Source: Acidobacteriota bacterium (lineage in GTDB: Bacteria > Acidobacteriota > Terriglobia > 20CM-2-55-15). Taken from it: a stretch of DNA of 7,029 nt. Under the pieces are notes generated by a model, which did no database searches, had not been told where the DNA came from, and saw only the letters and a list, made by a program, of their open reading frames with translations. The translations under genes were made by a program, and so were the position numbers. The stretch covers positions 459 to 7,487 of the forward strand of contig QHXA01000131.1 in NCBI GenBank assembly GCA_003222755.1. The letters run 5' to 3'. Positions 1 through 6,289 of the stretch are shown one piece after another (within the stretch, counting starts at the first letter, position 1; each line of letters opens with the position of its first letter).

Positions 1-141
1 GCGGAACAACGCAAGCGCATTGACGAAATCGTGCGCGAAGAGATCCAAGGGAAAATGCTGTGATCGACCATCGCCAGCGGAAACCCGGATTCCGCCATCG
101 CGTCGCTGAAGAACGCGGAGAAGAGCGGATGCACGCATGCG
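1..141 (+). pseudogene. Upstream part of DHDPS-family lyase gene, broken by in-frame TGA
   Basis: Frame 1 is open from the window edge and reads AEQRKRIDEIVREEIQGKML, then hits TGA at 61-63. It continues in the same frame as STIASGNPDSAIASLKNAEKSGC and on into the open reading frame that starts at 142. Both sides look like consecutive parts of the DHDPS (DapA) TIM barrel: an ExRxRxxExVxEExxGK helix, a beta strand, then an AxxxAExxG helix. The alignment across the stop needs no gap, so a single substitution (for example TTA to TGA) is the simplest cause. The other genes here use TGA as a normal terminator, so a reassigned code is unlikely. The true start lies before the window. A sequencing error at this codon remains possible. 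Confidence 0.6.
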
Positions 142-891
142 ATGGTGACGTTTCCCGGTAACCTCAAGCCTGAGACAGAAGAGGAAGTCTACGCCCACTA
201 TCGGAAGGTAATCGATTCAACTTCACTCCCGATTCTGTTGTACGGCCGCGGCGTACCCTCCCTGCGTCGATTTCATCCAAGCGGGATTCCGGTCAATGTC
301 TTTGATCGCCTCGCGGATCATCCGAATGTCGTGGGAATGAAAATGACGCACGCGATGCCTGCGGGTCTGGCTTATGAGCTTTGTGAGCGCCTGTCAGATC
401 GCATACTGATGGGGCCAGTCAATCTGGATCTCGTTCCGATATTGGGCCAGCACTACAAGAACATCCAGTGGAGCAGCCAGTGGATCTCGGATTCGGTCCA
501 GTCGCCGGACAGGCCATATGGCGTCGAGCTGTTTGATCTGGTGAGAAAAGGCCGCATGCAGGAAGCGATGAAAGTCTATTGGCAAATGCTGCCGTTGATC
601 GATCTCATTTACGAGATACAGGCCCGGCTGTTGGGAGCGGATGAGCCCCATCCCTGGCAGCACATGAAGTACTACCAGTGGGTCATGGGCGGAAACGGTG
701 GTCTGCTGCCGCTGGGGAACAATGAATCCGTACCTGTCCTTACCTCGGAGTCCCGCCAGCGGATTCGCGACACCTGCAAGAAAGTGGGCATCACCGCCGA
801 TCGGGCGGATGAGGAGTTTATGGTGGGCAGGACAGCCTACGCCAGAGGAGTCCGAGCCTCGGAGCTGACGGCCAAACCCCACTATGTGTAA
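142..891 (+). CDS. Dihydrodipicolinate synthase (DapA)-family lyase, C-terminal two thirds
   Basis: The family comprises class I TIM-barrel aldolases/lyases that form a Schiff base with a pyruvate-type substrate. Examples are DHDPS, N-acetylneuraminate lyase, and keto-deoxy sugar-acid aldolases and dehydratases. The strand LPILLYGRG carries the expected catalytic Tyr (codon 241-243), and VVGMKM carries the expected Schiff-base Lys (codon 340-342). The usual YNxP and GRT signatures are altered, so this is unlikely to be the lysine-biosynthesis enzyme. The C-terminal helices extend to residue 249. The open part starts at ATG 142 only because of the upstream TGA. Homology clearly continues 5', no good Shine-Dalgarno lies before 142, and residues 1-249 alone would lack the first barrel strands. 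It is therefore probably non-functional unless the stop is an error. The gene converges on the HIBADH-like gene. The substrate is unknown. Confidence 0.75.
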   Translation: MVTFPGNLKPETEEEVYAHYRKVIDSTSLPILLYGRGVPSLRRFHPSGIPVNVFDRLADHPNVVGMKMTHAMPAGLAYELCERLSDRILMGPVNLDLVPILGQHYKNIQWSSQWISDSVQSPDRPYGVELFDLVRKGRMQEAMKVYWQMLPLIDLIYEIQARLLGADEPHPWQHMKYYQWVMGGNGGLLPLGNNESVPVLTSESRQRIRDTCKKVGITADRADEEFMVGRTAYARGVRASELTAKPHYV

Positions 892-923
892 TTCGGGCTC
901 GCGAGCAGGCGAGAAGAGATTTT

Positions 924-970
924 GAAATTGGACGAGTCCTGCATCTCAAATGCAGGACTCGTCCAATTTC
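924..970. terminator. Long perfect inverted repeat between convergent genes; likely bidirectional terminator
   Basis: The arms are 924-944 and 950-970, 21 bp each and perfectly complementary, around a 5-nt loop (ctcaa). One G-U pair and two A-T pairs can extend the stem to 921-973. It lies between the stop of the lyase gene (891) and the stop of the minus-strand dehydrogenase gene (992), so it could end transcription from both sides. There is no clear T-run after either arm, and the stem is longer than usual for an intrinsic terminator. It could instead be a dispersed palindromic repeat or an mRNA 3'-end stabiliser. Confidence 0.55.
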
Positions 971-991
971 GAAATGTCGTTCACACCGAAT

Positions 992-1894
992 TTATGTGCC
1001 CGAACCGCCAATCTGCACGCCGGCCCACCGCTCCAGAGGTTTTACGATTTCGGTCATGTCCGCGTCACGACCTTCACTCGCCATCGTGATCGCCAGCAGC
1101 TGACGGACCGCCGTGCCCACGATCATGGGCACACCGAGCATATCCGCTTCCTCCAGGCACAACCGCACATCCTTATTTAATAGCTCAATGGAAAAGCCGG
1201 TGTTGAACAGGCGTGGGATCACGCATCTTGGGATCTTGTCTGCCGTGGCACTGTTGCGGCCAGTACCGCCGTTGATCACATCGACGATCTGAGTCGGGTC
1301 GAGGCCCGCCTTCACGCCCATCACAACAGCTTCCGACGAAATCGCCATTGCCGCGGCCGACAGCAGATTGTTTAGCAGCTTCATCGTCTGTCCCATGCCG
1401 GGATCGCGGCCGACCAGAAAAATCTTTCCAAATACTTCGAGAACTGGTTTGATGCGCGGCAAGACGTCTTCACTACACGACACCATGACGTCGAGCGTGC
1501 CACGCTCCGCGCCGGCGACGCCACCGCTCACCGGCGCATCGACAGCAACAATGCCCTTGGGTCGAAGGCCATCGGCAATGCGCTTTGCGTATGTTGCGCC
1601 CGTGGTGGACATATCGATGAAGATCTTCACGCGAGTGCCTTCCACGATGCCGTCCGCACCAAGCGCCACGTTCTGCACAATCTGCGGAGTCGGCAAACAC
1701 GTGATCACAATCTCGCATGCCGAAGCAACGGCCGCTGCGGACGCACTCGCACGCGCACCCATCGCGGCAAACGGCTGAATCGCGGCTTCGCTGGTATCGA
1801 ATATCGTGAGTCGATATCCTGCATTAATTAAACGCCGCGCCAGGCGTCCGCCCATTCTGCCGACGCCGATGAAACCGACGGTTTCCTCAGACAT
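992..1894 (-). CDS. 3-hydroxyisobutyrate dehydrogenase / 2-hydroxy-3-oxopropionate reductase family protein
   Basis: This is a 300-residue beta-hydroxyacid dehydrogenase, close to the family's usual 290-300. The N-terminal Rossmann motif GFIGVGRMG (residues 7-15) binds the dinucleotide. Asp33 at the end of the second strand suggests NAD(H) rather than NADP(H). FIDMSTTG (92-99) and DAPVSGGVAGAERGTL (119-134) form the substrate region. Lys172 in GQTMKLLNN is the expected catalytic lysine, and NKDVRL lies in the C-terminal helical domain. The frame is open to 1969, but ATG 1894 is chosen because AAGGAG lies 7 nt upstream and the Rossmann fold starts right after it. The first 8 bp overlap the end of the CMD-family gene, which indicates translational coupling. 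Family members act on 3-hydroxyisobutyrate, tartronate semialdehyde, succinic semialdehyde and similar short acids. Which one applies here is not visible. Confidence 0.9.
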   Translation of the reverse strand: MSEETVGFIGVGRMGGRLARRLINAGYRLTIFDTSEAAIQPFAAMGARASASAAAVASACEIVITCLPTPQIVQNVALGADGIVEGTRVKIFIDMSTTGATYAKRIADGLRPKGIVAVDAPVSGGVAGAERGTLDVMVSCSEDVLPRIKPVLEVFGKIFLVGRDPGMGQTMKLLNNLLSAAAMAISSEAVVMGVKAGLDPTQIVDVINGGTGRNSATADKIPRCVIPRLFNTGFSIELLNKDVRLCLEEADMLGVPMIVGTAVRQLLAITMASEGRDADMTEIVKPLERWAGVQIGGSGT

Positions 1895-2267
1895 CGCCCA
1901 ACTCCTTGAACACTTCTTTCGCCAGCCTGAAGCTATCGACCGCAGCCGGCACGCCACAGTAGATTGCAACCTGGAGAAAAACTTCTTTGATCTCGTCTTT
2001 CGTCAGCCCGTTCGCGAGCGCCCCGCGCACATGGGCTTTAATCTCGTGCGGGCGATTGAGTGCAGAAAGCATGGCAAGATTCAGCATGCTGCGCGTCTTG
2101 CGATCCAAACCCGGACGCCCCCAAATCTCGCCCCAGCAGTATTGGGTCACGAGCTCTTGTAACGGCCGATTGAAATCGTCCGCCGTATTAATTGCATTGT
2201 CGACATAGTCCGCTCCCAGGACCTGGCGCCGAATGGCCAGGCCTTTCTCAAACATCTCCTTATCCAC
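1887..2267 (-). CDS. Carboxymuconolactone decarboxylase (CMD) family protein, PcaC-like
   Basis: This is a 126-residue protein, the size of single-domain CMD proteins such as PcaC. The family core is seen in WGRPGLDRKTRSMLNLAML, followed by ALNRPHEIKAHVRGALANGLTKDEI and VAIYCGVPAAVDSFRLA. It lacks the CxxC pair of the AhpD branch, so a decarboxylase/lactone role is more likely than peroxidase reduction. The frame is open to a TTG at 2273, but AAAGGAG touches that codon. GTG at 2267 sits 6 nt after the same AAAGGAG and is preferred. ATG at 2255 follows a second AAGGAG with no spacer. It is the first gene of the minus-strand unit and overlaps the dehydrogenase start by 8 bp. PcaC itself acts on 4-carboxymuconolactone in protocatechuate breakdown. 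No other beta-ketoadipate genes are visible, so the substrate is open. Confidence 0.88.
   Translation of the reverse strand: MDKEMFEKGLAIRRQVLGADYVDNAINTADDFNRPLQELVTQYCWGEIWGRPGLDRKTRSMLNLAMLSALNRPHEIKAHVRGALANGLTKDEIKEVFLQVAIYCGVPAAVDSFRLAKEVFKELGDV
1902..1907 (-). promoter_or_regulatory. Shine-Dalgarno of the HIBADH-like gene inside the CMD coding end
   Basis: AAGGAG on the minus strand lies 7 nt before ATG 1894 and within the last codons of the CMD-family gene. It supports the 300-residue form and translational coupling of the pair. Confidence 0.7.
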
Positions 2268-2273
2268 ATCCAA

Positions 2274-2280
2274 CTCCTTT
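2274..2280 (-). promoter_or_regulatory. Shine-Dalgarno of the CMD-family gene, deciding a GTG start
   Basis: The minus strand reads AAAGGAG, then TTGGAT, then GTG. The strong Shine-Dalgarno is correctly spaced only for GTG 2267. TTG 2273 would have no spacer, and the ATG at 2269-2267 is out of frame. Confidence 0.55.
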
Positions 2281-2289
2281 CATGCATTG

Positions 2290-2317
2290 GGGGACGAGGG
2301 GGCCGCCCCTGGTCCCC
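2290..2317. repeat. GC-rich interrupted hairpin upstream of the CMD-family gene
   Basis: GGGGAC (2290-2295) pairs with GTCCCC (2312-2317). After one G/G mismatch, AGGGG (2297-2301) pairs with CCCCT (2306-2310) around a GCCG loop. It lies in the 5' leader of the minus-strand unit, about 10 nt before the Shine-Dalgarno, so it could affect leader folding. It is equally likely to be one copy of a dispersed palindrome. Confidence 0.5.
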
Positions 2318-2339
2318 GATACGCGTTTTAGAAGGGGAA

Positions 2340-2408
2340 TAGCCACAAAAAGGCACAAGAGGCACAAAAGGCAATATCTCTTGTGAATTTTGTGCCTTTT
2401 TGTGGCTA
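2340..2408. repeat. Palindrome with 19-bp arms and 9-bp tandem units in the divergent intergenic region
   Basis: The arms at 2340-2358 and 2390-2408 are perfect 19-bp reverse complements of the GCCACAAAAAGGCACAA type, around a 31-nt loop. The left arm runs into near-tandem 9-bp units: AGGCACAAG (2351-2359), AGGCACAAA (2360-2368) and a partial AGGCA (2369-2373). It sits between the divergent CMD and MmgE/PrpD genes, so it is not a terminator of either. From memory, GGCACAAA/TTTGTGCC palindromes of this kind recur between genes in several environmental phyla. A dispersed MITE-like repeat is the leading reading and a regulator-binding site the alternative. Confidence 0.7.
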
Positions 2409-2412
2409 AAAT
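2407..2412 (+). promoter_or_regulatory. Possible -10 element of the MmgE/PrpD operon
   Basis: TAAAAT lies 9 nt before ATG 2422 and overlaps the last two bases of the palindrome's right arm. If used, transcription would start within a few bases of the ATG. This would fit the lack of any Shine-Dalgarno there (the bases before ATG are pyrimidine-rich). A TTGTGA at 2381-2386 is the best -35 candidate, but its 20-bp spacing is long. Confidence 0.22.
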
Positions 2413-2421
2413 CTCCACGCC

Positions 2422-3753
2422 ATGTCGGAAACGAAAGCCCTGGCATCCTATATCGTTTCGAGTCGTTTTGAAGATCTTCCGCCGGATGTGATTGATGAAG
2501 CCAAACGCGCGCTTCTGAATTTCGTCGGGTGTGCTATTGGTGGAAGCCGTGAGCCGGCAGTGGATAAAGCCATCCAGGCGCTGCAGCCGTTCTCGGGCGA
2601 ACCGACAGCGCGTCTTCTGGCGCGGCCGGAGCGCTTCGATCCGCTTTTCGCCTCCGTGATCAATGGCATCAGCGGCCACGTTTACGAATACGATGATACG
2701 ACGCCGATGAACTACATCCATCCGACGCCGCCGGTCGCGTCGGCACTGTTTGCTTTCGCGAGCGCGAATCCGACCAGTGGGCGGGAGTTCCTGCACGCAT
2801 TCGTGATGGGATTTGAAGCAGAGTCGCGTGTAGGAAACGCCGTCTACCCCGCGCACTACAACGCGGGCTGGCACATCACAGCCACTGCGGGCGTGTTTGG
2901 AGCCGCGGCCGCCGTCGGCAAGCTCCTACGGCTCTCCACGCAAGAAATGATTTGGGCGCTGGGACTGGCGGCGACACAAGCTTCAGGCCTGCGTGAGATG
3001 TTCGGCTCAATGGCGAAATCATTTCACGCGGGTCACGCTGCGCGGAATGGATATCTATCCGCGGTACTGGCGAAGTCCGGCTTCACGGCCGGCGAGCATG
3101 CCATTGAAGGGCCGCGCGGATTCGCTGCCGTGCAAGCGTCAGAATACGACCTGTCGAAGGTCACGGCGGGTCTCGGAGAGGATTTCCAGATCCGATACAA
3201 CACATACAAGCCGTATCCATGTGGCATCGTCGTGCATCCGACGATTGACGGCTGCATTGATCTGTATCGCGAGTATCATCCGGCACCCGAATCGATCCGA
3301 GGCGTGCGTGTTCGCGTTGCGCCGCTGGTGCTCGACCTGTGCAACAAGCGCGATATCAAGCAAGGCCTCGACAGCAAGTATTCGATTTACCACAGCGCCG
3401 CCGTTGGTCTCGTGCGCGGAAAGGCGGGCTTAAAGGAATACACGGATGCGGCCGCCAATGATCCGTTGATCCAGCGCGTACGCGAACGCGTCACGGCGGT
3501 CAGCGATCGATCCATTACGGAAGACCAGTCGGATGTTCAAGTCGAATTGGAGAATGGGCAGATTCTTCACCGTTTTGTCGAATGCTCGTTGGGGAACCTG
3601 CGGCGGCCGTTGTCGGATGCGCAATTGGAGGAGAAGTTCCGCGAGCAGGCCCCAGTGCCGCAGGTGGATAGAGTCATCGACCTCTGCTGGCGGTTGGATG
3701 AACTCCAGGATGTAGGTGAATTGACGAAGGCGACAAATGCTGGAAAGTTCTAA
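2422..3753 (+). CDS. MmgE/PrpD family protein
   Basis: This 443-residue member of the 2-methylcitrate dehydratase (PrpD) / immune-responsive gene 1 (cis-aconitate decarboxylase) / MmgE fold is close to the usual 440-480. Family landmarks appear in order. The N-terminal FEDLPPDVIDEAKRALLNFVGCAIGG (16-41) is followed by EYDDTTPMNYIHPTPPVASA (89-108), a conserved acidic/His region. WHITATAGVFGAAAAVGKLL (150-169) comes next, then KSFHAGHAARNGYLSAVLA (199-217) with active-site-like Lys/His, and YKPYPCGIVVHPTIDG (262-277) in the lid region. The start fits the family N-terminus, although no Shine-Dalgarno is visible and a leaderless message is possible. It is first in a four-gene operon and overlaps the transporter lipoprotein gene by 17 bp. 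That suggests the enzyme acts on the imported compound or a derivative. No prpB or prpC lies nearby, so a methylcitrate-cycle role is not supported. Confidence 0.92.
   Translation: MSETKALASYIVSSRFEDLPPDVIDEAKRALLNFVGCAIGGSREPAVDKAIQALQPFSGEPTARLLARPERFDPLFASVINGISGHVYEYDDTTPMNYIHPTPPVASALFAFASANPTSGREFLHAFVMGFEAESRVGNAVYPAHYNAGWHITATAGVFGAAAAVGKLLRLSTQEMIWALGLAATQASGLREMFGSMAKSFHAGHAARNGYLSAVLAKSGFTAGEHAIEGPRGFAAVQASEYDLSKVTAGLGEDFQIRYNTYKPYPCGIVVHPTIDGCIDLYREYHPAPESIRGVRVRVAPLVLDLCNKRDIKQGLDSKYSIYHSAAVGLVRGKAGLKEYTDAAANDPLIQRVRERVTAVSDRSITEDQSDVQVELENGQILHRFVECSLGNLRRPLSDAQLEEKFREQAPVPQVDRVIDLCWRLDELQDVGELTKATNAGKF
3726..3730 (+). promoter_or_regulatory. Shine-Dalgarno of the substrate-binding protein gene
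   Basis: GAAGG lies 6 nt before ATG 3737, inside the last codons of the MmgE/PrpD gene. It supports the 347-residue form with its complete lipoprotein signal and the coupled start. Confidence 0.55.
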
Positions 3754-4780
3754 GCGCGGGCTTTACGCACGGACTCAATGCATGTTGCTGGTCTGTATGC
3801 TGATCACGGCGTGCACCAAATCCGCCACGCCAGTGAGCGAAGTCACCGAAGTCCGTATCCCGCGGGGCGCCGGCGGTGTGGGTTTTCTTCCACTCCTGGT
3901 CATGGAGAAGTACGCGCTTGTAGAGCAGCAGGCGAAAGAGGCCGGCATCCCGAACCTCCGCGTCCGCTGGGTTGACCTCGGCGGCCCCGCGGTCATGAAC
4001 GATTCCCTGTTAGCCGGCGCGGTGGACTTCATTGCAGCCGGGCCTCCGGCATTTATCGTTCTTTGGGACCGAACGCAGGACTCAGCGAAAGTGATGGGGG
4101 TTGCCGCATTGTCGTCGCTGCCGATGTATCTCAACACACGATCCGATCACCTGAAAACGCTCGACGACATCACGGAGAAGGACAAGATCGCCGTGACGGC
4201 CGTTAAGGTTTCGATACCATCCATCATCATGCAGATCTACGCGCGCGGCAAATACGGCGCGGACCAGGTGTTCCGGTTCGACAAGTACACGGTTCCCATG
4301 ACGCATCCCGACGGCGTCATCGCACTCCTGTCCGCATCCGGGGGTGTCACTGCACATTTCACTTCCCCGCCCTTTCACCAGCGCGAGAAGAAAGACCCGC
4401 ATATTCGCACGATCATGACGTCGGATGAAGTGATGGGCGGCTCGACGACATTCACAATGTTGTCCACAACAACAGCTTTCCGGGAGAAAAGCCCGAAGGT
4501 TTACGCTGCCGTGCTCAAAGCTCTCGACGAGGCCATTGATGTCATCCTCGGGGACAAAGAAGATGCCGCGGAGATTCTCCTCGCATCCACGGCGGAGAGC
4601 GGTTTCTCTCGCGATGAAATTCTCGCGCTGATGAATGACCCAAGCGTGAGGTTCACGACCACACCCGAAAATGTGATGAAGTACGCGGATTTCATGCACA
4701 GCGTCGGCTCGATCAACAAACGGCCGGCGTCATGGAAGGATCTCTTTTTCCCCGAAGTGCACGACGCGCCCGGAAGCTGA
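3737..4780 (+). CDS. ABC transporter substrate-binding lipoprotein, NitT/TauT (NMT1/THI5-like) type
   Basis: This is a 347-residue periplasmic binding protein. The N-terminus has basic residues (KR, R12), a hydrophobic stretch (about 16-24) and the lipobox I-T-A-C with Cys26, so it is probably a lipoprotein. After it, VRIPRGAGGVGFLPLLVMEKYALVEQQA fits the first lobe of SsuA/TauA/NMT1-type proteins. DLGGPAVMNDSLLAGAVDFIAAGPPAFI is the typical ligand-region strand-helix with the L-x-x-G-x-x-D-F pattern. The downstream ATPase and permease confirm the role. It overlaps MmgE/PrpD by 17 bp, and its TGA shares one base with the ATPase ATG. Known ligands in this class include sulfonates, taurine, nitrate, bicarbonate, thiamine-pyrimidine precursors and phthalate-like acids. 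Nothing here selects among them. Confidence 0.88.
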   Translation: MLESSKRGLYARTQCMLLVCMLITACTKSATPVSEVTEVRIPRGAGGVGFLPLLVMEKYALVEQQAKEAGIPNLRVRWVDLGGPAVMNDSLLAGAVDFIAAGPPAFIVLWDRTQDSAKVMGVAALSSLPMYLNTRSDHLKTLDDITEKDKIAVTAVKVSIPSIIMQIYARGKYGADQVFRFDKYTVPMTHPDGVIALLSASGGVTAHFTSPPFHQREKKDPHIRTIMTSDEVMGGSTTFTMLSTTTAFREKSPKVYAAVLKALDEAIDVILGDKEDAAEILLASTAESGFSRDEILALMNDPSVRFTTTPENVMKYADFMHSVGSINKRPASWKDLFFPEVHDAPGS

Positions 4781-5523
4781 TGAGCCTGCTCTCCGTTGAT
4801 GGCATTACGCTGCAATATCGCACTGGTAAACACTCATTCACAGCCGCCTATCGCGTTAGCTTCAGTGTGAAAGACGGCGACCGCTTCATCATTCTCGGCC
4901 CCTCCGGGTGCGGGAAATCCAGCATCTTGAAAGCGATCGGCGGCTACCTCAAACCTGTCGAAGGCAAAATCCTTTTGAATGGCAAGCACATCGATTCTCC
5001 CGGCCCCGATCGTGTTTTCGTATTTCAAGAATTTGATCAACTTTTGCCGTGGAAGACGGTGAGAGACAACATCGTTTTCGCGCTGACAGCGAGCCACAAG
5101 TTCGCTCGCCGCGAAGCCGAGCAGCGTGCGGCGACCTTTATTGAGAAAGTCGACTTGACGAAATTTGCCGGCAGCTATCCGCATACTCTGTCGGGCGGCA
5201 TGAAACAACGCGTTGCCATTGCACGAGCGATGGCGATGGGACCGGAAATCCTGCTGATGGACGAACCTTTTGCGGCGCTCGATGCGCTCACGCGAGCGAA
5301 GATGCAAGACGAACTGTTGCAGCTCTGTGTGGAATCGAATTTCACGGTTCTGTTCGTGACACATTCGATTCCCGAGGCGATTCGTCTCGGCACACGCATT
5401 CTTCTGCTCAGCCCGCAACCAGGACGCGTGAAGGCAGAGGTCGAGAGCGAGGGCGCCGATCCAGCGCGCATTCACGAAATGCTATTCGACGGCGACATGA
5501 AAGGAGGAAACATGCATGTTTGA
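4780..5523 (+). CDS. ABC transporter ATP-binding protein, NitT/TauT type (SsuB/TauB-like)
   Basis: This is a 247-residue nucleotide-binding subunit. It has Walker A GPSGCGKS (40-47), Q-loop FQEFDQLLPW (82-91), signature LSGGMKQR (137-144), Walker B ILLMDEP (157-163), D-loop AALD (165-168) and H-loop VTHS with His195. All key residues are intact. The LLPW after the Q-loop is typical of the nitrate/sulfonate/taurine group. The frame is open to ATG 4732, which would overlap the previous gene by 49 bp and add a basic 16-residue tail. ATG 4780 is preferred because it forms a TGATG junction with the binding protein's stop, has GGAAG just upstream (3-nt spacer, short), and gives the family's usual N-terminus. 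The C-terminal codons for KGGN contain the permease's Shine-Dalgarno. Confidence 0.93.
   Translation: MSLLSVDGITLQYRTGKHSFTAAYRVSFSVKDGDRFIILGPSGCGKSSILKAIGGYLKPVEGKILLNGKHIDSPGPDRVFVFQEFDQLLPWKTVRDNIVFALTASHKFARREAEQRAATFIEKVDLTKFAGSYPHTLSGGMKQRVAIARAMAMGPEILLMDEPFAALDALTRAKMQDELLQLCVESNFTVLFVTHSIPEAIRLGTRILLLSPQPGRVKAEVESEGADPARIHEMLFDGDMKGGNMHV
5502..5507 (+). promoter_or_regulatory. Strong Shine-Dalgarno of the permease gene inside the ATPase coding end
   Basis: AGGAGG lies 8 nt before ATG 5516. It also contributes to the ATPase codons near its C-terminus. It selects ATG 5516 over the ATG at 5512, which is in the ATPase frame. Confidence 0.8.
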
Positions 5524-6286
5524 GAGTGGCGCTTTCAGAAAGGTGGTGCTTCTCGGCCTTCTTGCCGCCGTATGGGAAGGCTATGGGCGGTGGCTTGCGA
5601 ATCCGCTTCTCTTCCCCACATTTTCCAATACGGTCATCGCGCTGATCTCTTCGATCGCATCCGGCCAATTGCTGCGCGCGGTGTCATTCACAATCACTTT
5701 GCTATTGAAGGGATATGTCGCAGGTTTGATACTTGCCGGCCTTTTGACCGCGTTTGCGAGCGCAACGCGAATCGGCGCGGATTTTCTGGAAATTTTGACG
5801 GCGATGTTCAATCCGCTGCCGTCCATCGCGTTGTTGCCGATCGCTCTCATCTGGTTCGGTCTCGGCGACAACAGCGTGATCTTTGTCCTGATTCATGCCG
5901 TCTTGTGGGCGGTCGCACTGAATACGTATGCCGGCTTCCGCGCAGTCAGTTCCACTCTGCGCATGGTCGGCCAGAACTACGGGCTATCCACTGTTGGTTA
6001 CATCACGCGGATTCTGGTTCCTGCGGCATTTCCAAGCATCCTTACCGGGTTGAAAGTCGGCTGGGCCTTCGCGTGGAGAACGTTGATCGCCGCCGAACTT
6101 GTCTTTGGCGTGAGCTCAGGCTCGGGGGGCCTCGGCTGGTACATCTTCGAAAACAAGAACCAGCTTCTGATCCCCAACGTGTTCGCCGGACTGCTGACGG
6201 TCATCTTGTTGGGATTGATCGTTGAGAACGTGATTTTCAAGACCATCGAAAATGCGACAGTCCGCCGCTGGGGCATGCAGATGTGA
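5516..6286 (+). CDS. ABC transporter permease, NitT/TauT type (SsuC/TauC-like)
   Basis: This 256-residue integral membrane protein is typical in size for SsuC/TauC permeases. Hydrophobic segments lie at about 10-27, 59-82, 100-116, 119-140, 183-199 and 221-241, consistent with six membrane spans. The cytoplasmic coupling (EAA-type) region is NYGLSTVGYITRILVPAAFPSILTGLKVG at about 154-182, where PAAFPSILTGLK matches the family's L-P-x-A-x-P-x-I-x-x-G-L-x pattern. IAAELVFGVSSGSGGLGWYI (191-210) is the usual region after it. Its start overlaps the ATPase by 8 bp behind a strong Shine-Dalgarno. It is the last gene of the operon, and a hairpin begins 4 nt after its stop. Confidence 0.92.
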   Translation: MFESGAFRKVVLLGLLAAVWEGYGRWLANPLLFPTFSNTVIALISSIASGQLLRAVSFTITLLLKGYVAGLILAGLLTAFASATRIGADFLEILTAMFNPLPSIALLPIALIWFGLGDNSVIFVLIHAVLWAVALNTYAGFRAVSSTLRMVGQNYGLSTVGYITRILVPAAFPSILTGLKVGWAFAWRTLIAAELVFGVSSGSGGLGWYIFENKNQLLIPNVFAGLLTVILLGLIVENVIFKTIENATVRRWGMQM

Positions 6287-6289
6287 GCG

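Noticed and set aside
61..63. TGA read as selenocysteine or tryptophan
   Set aside because: The position is a core barrel strand residue, no selenocysteine-insertion hairpin is evident just downstream, and TGA ends the CMD, transporter and deaminase genes normally.
394..882. Long minus-strand open frame (162 codons) opposite the lyase gene
   Set aside because: It is fully antisense to recognisable DHDPS-family coding sequence and shows no family motifs of its own.
2341..2408. CRISPR-like array from the short GGCACAAA repeats
   Set aside because: The units are about 9 bp, directly abutting with no spacers, and form one palindrome; no cas genes are present.
2260..2874. Minus-strand frame of 204 codons spanning the intergenic palindrome
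   Set aside because: It overlaps both the MmgE/PrpD gene and the repeat, and its low-complexity RHK- and LCLL-like stretches come from the repeat.
2422..3753. Calling the MmgE/PrpD gene prpD of a methylcitrate cycle
   Set aside because: No prpB, prpC or acnD-type neighbour is visible, and the family covers other substrates.
4732..4779. Longer ATPase form starting at ATG 4732
   Set aside because: It would overlap the binding-protein gene by 49 bp and add an atypical basic tail; the TGATG junction at 4780 gives the family's normal N-terminus.
4834..5475. Long minus-strand open frame (213 codons) opposite the ABC ATPase
   Set aside because: It lies antisense to an ATPase with all motifs intact; its composition is that of a shadow frame.
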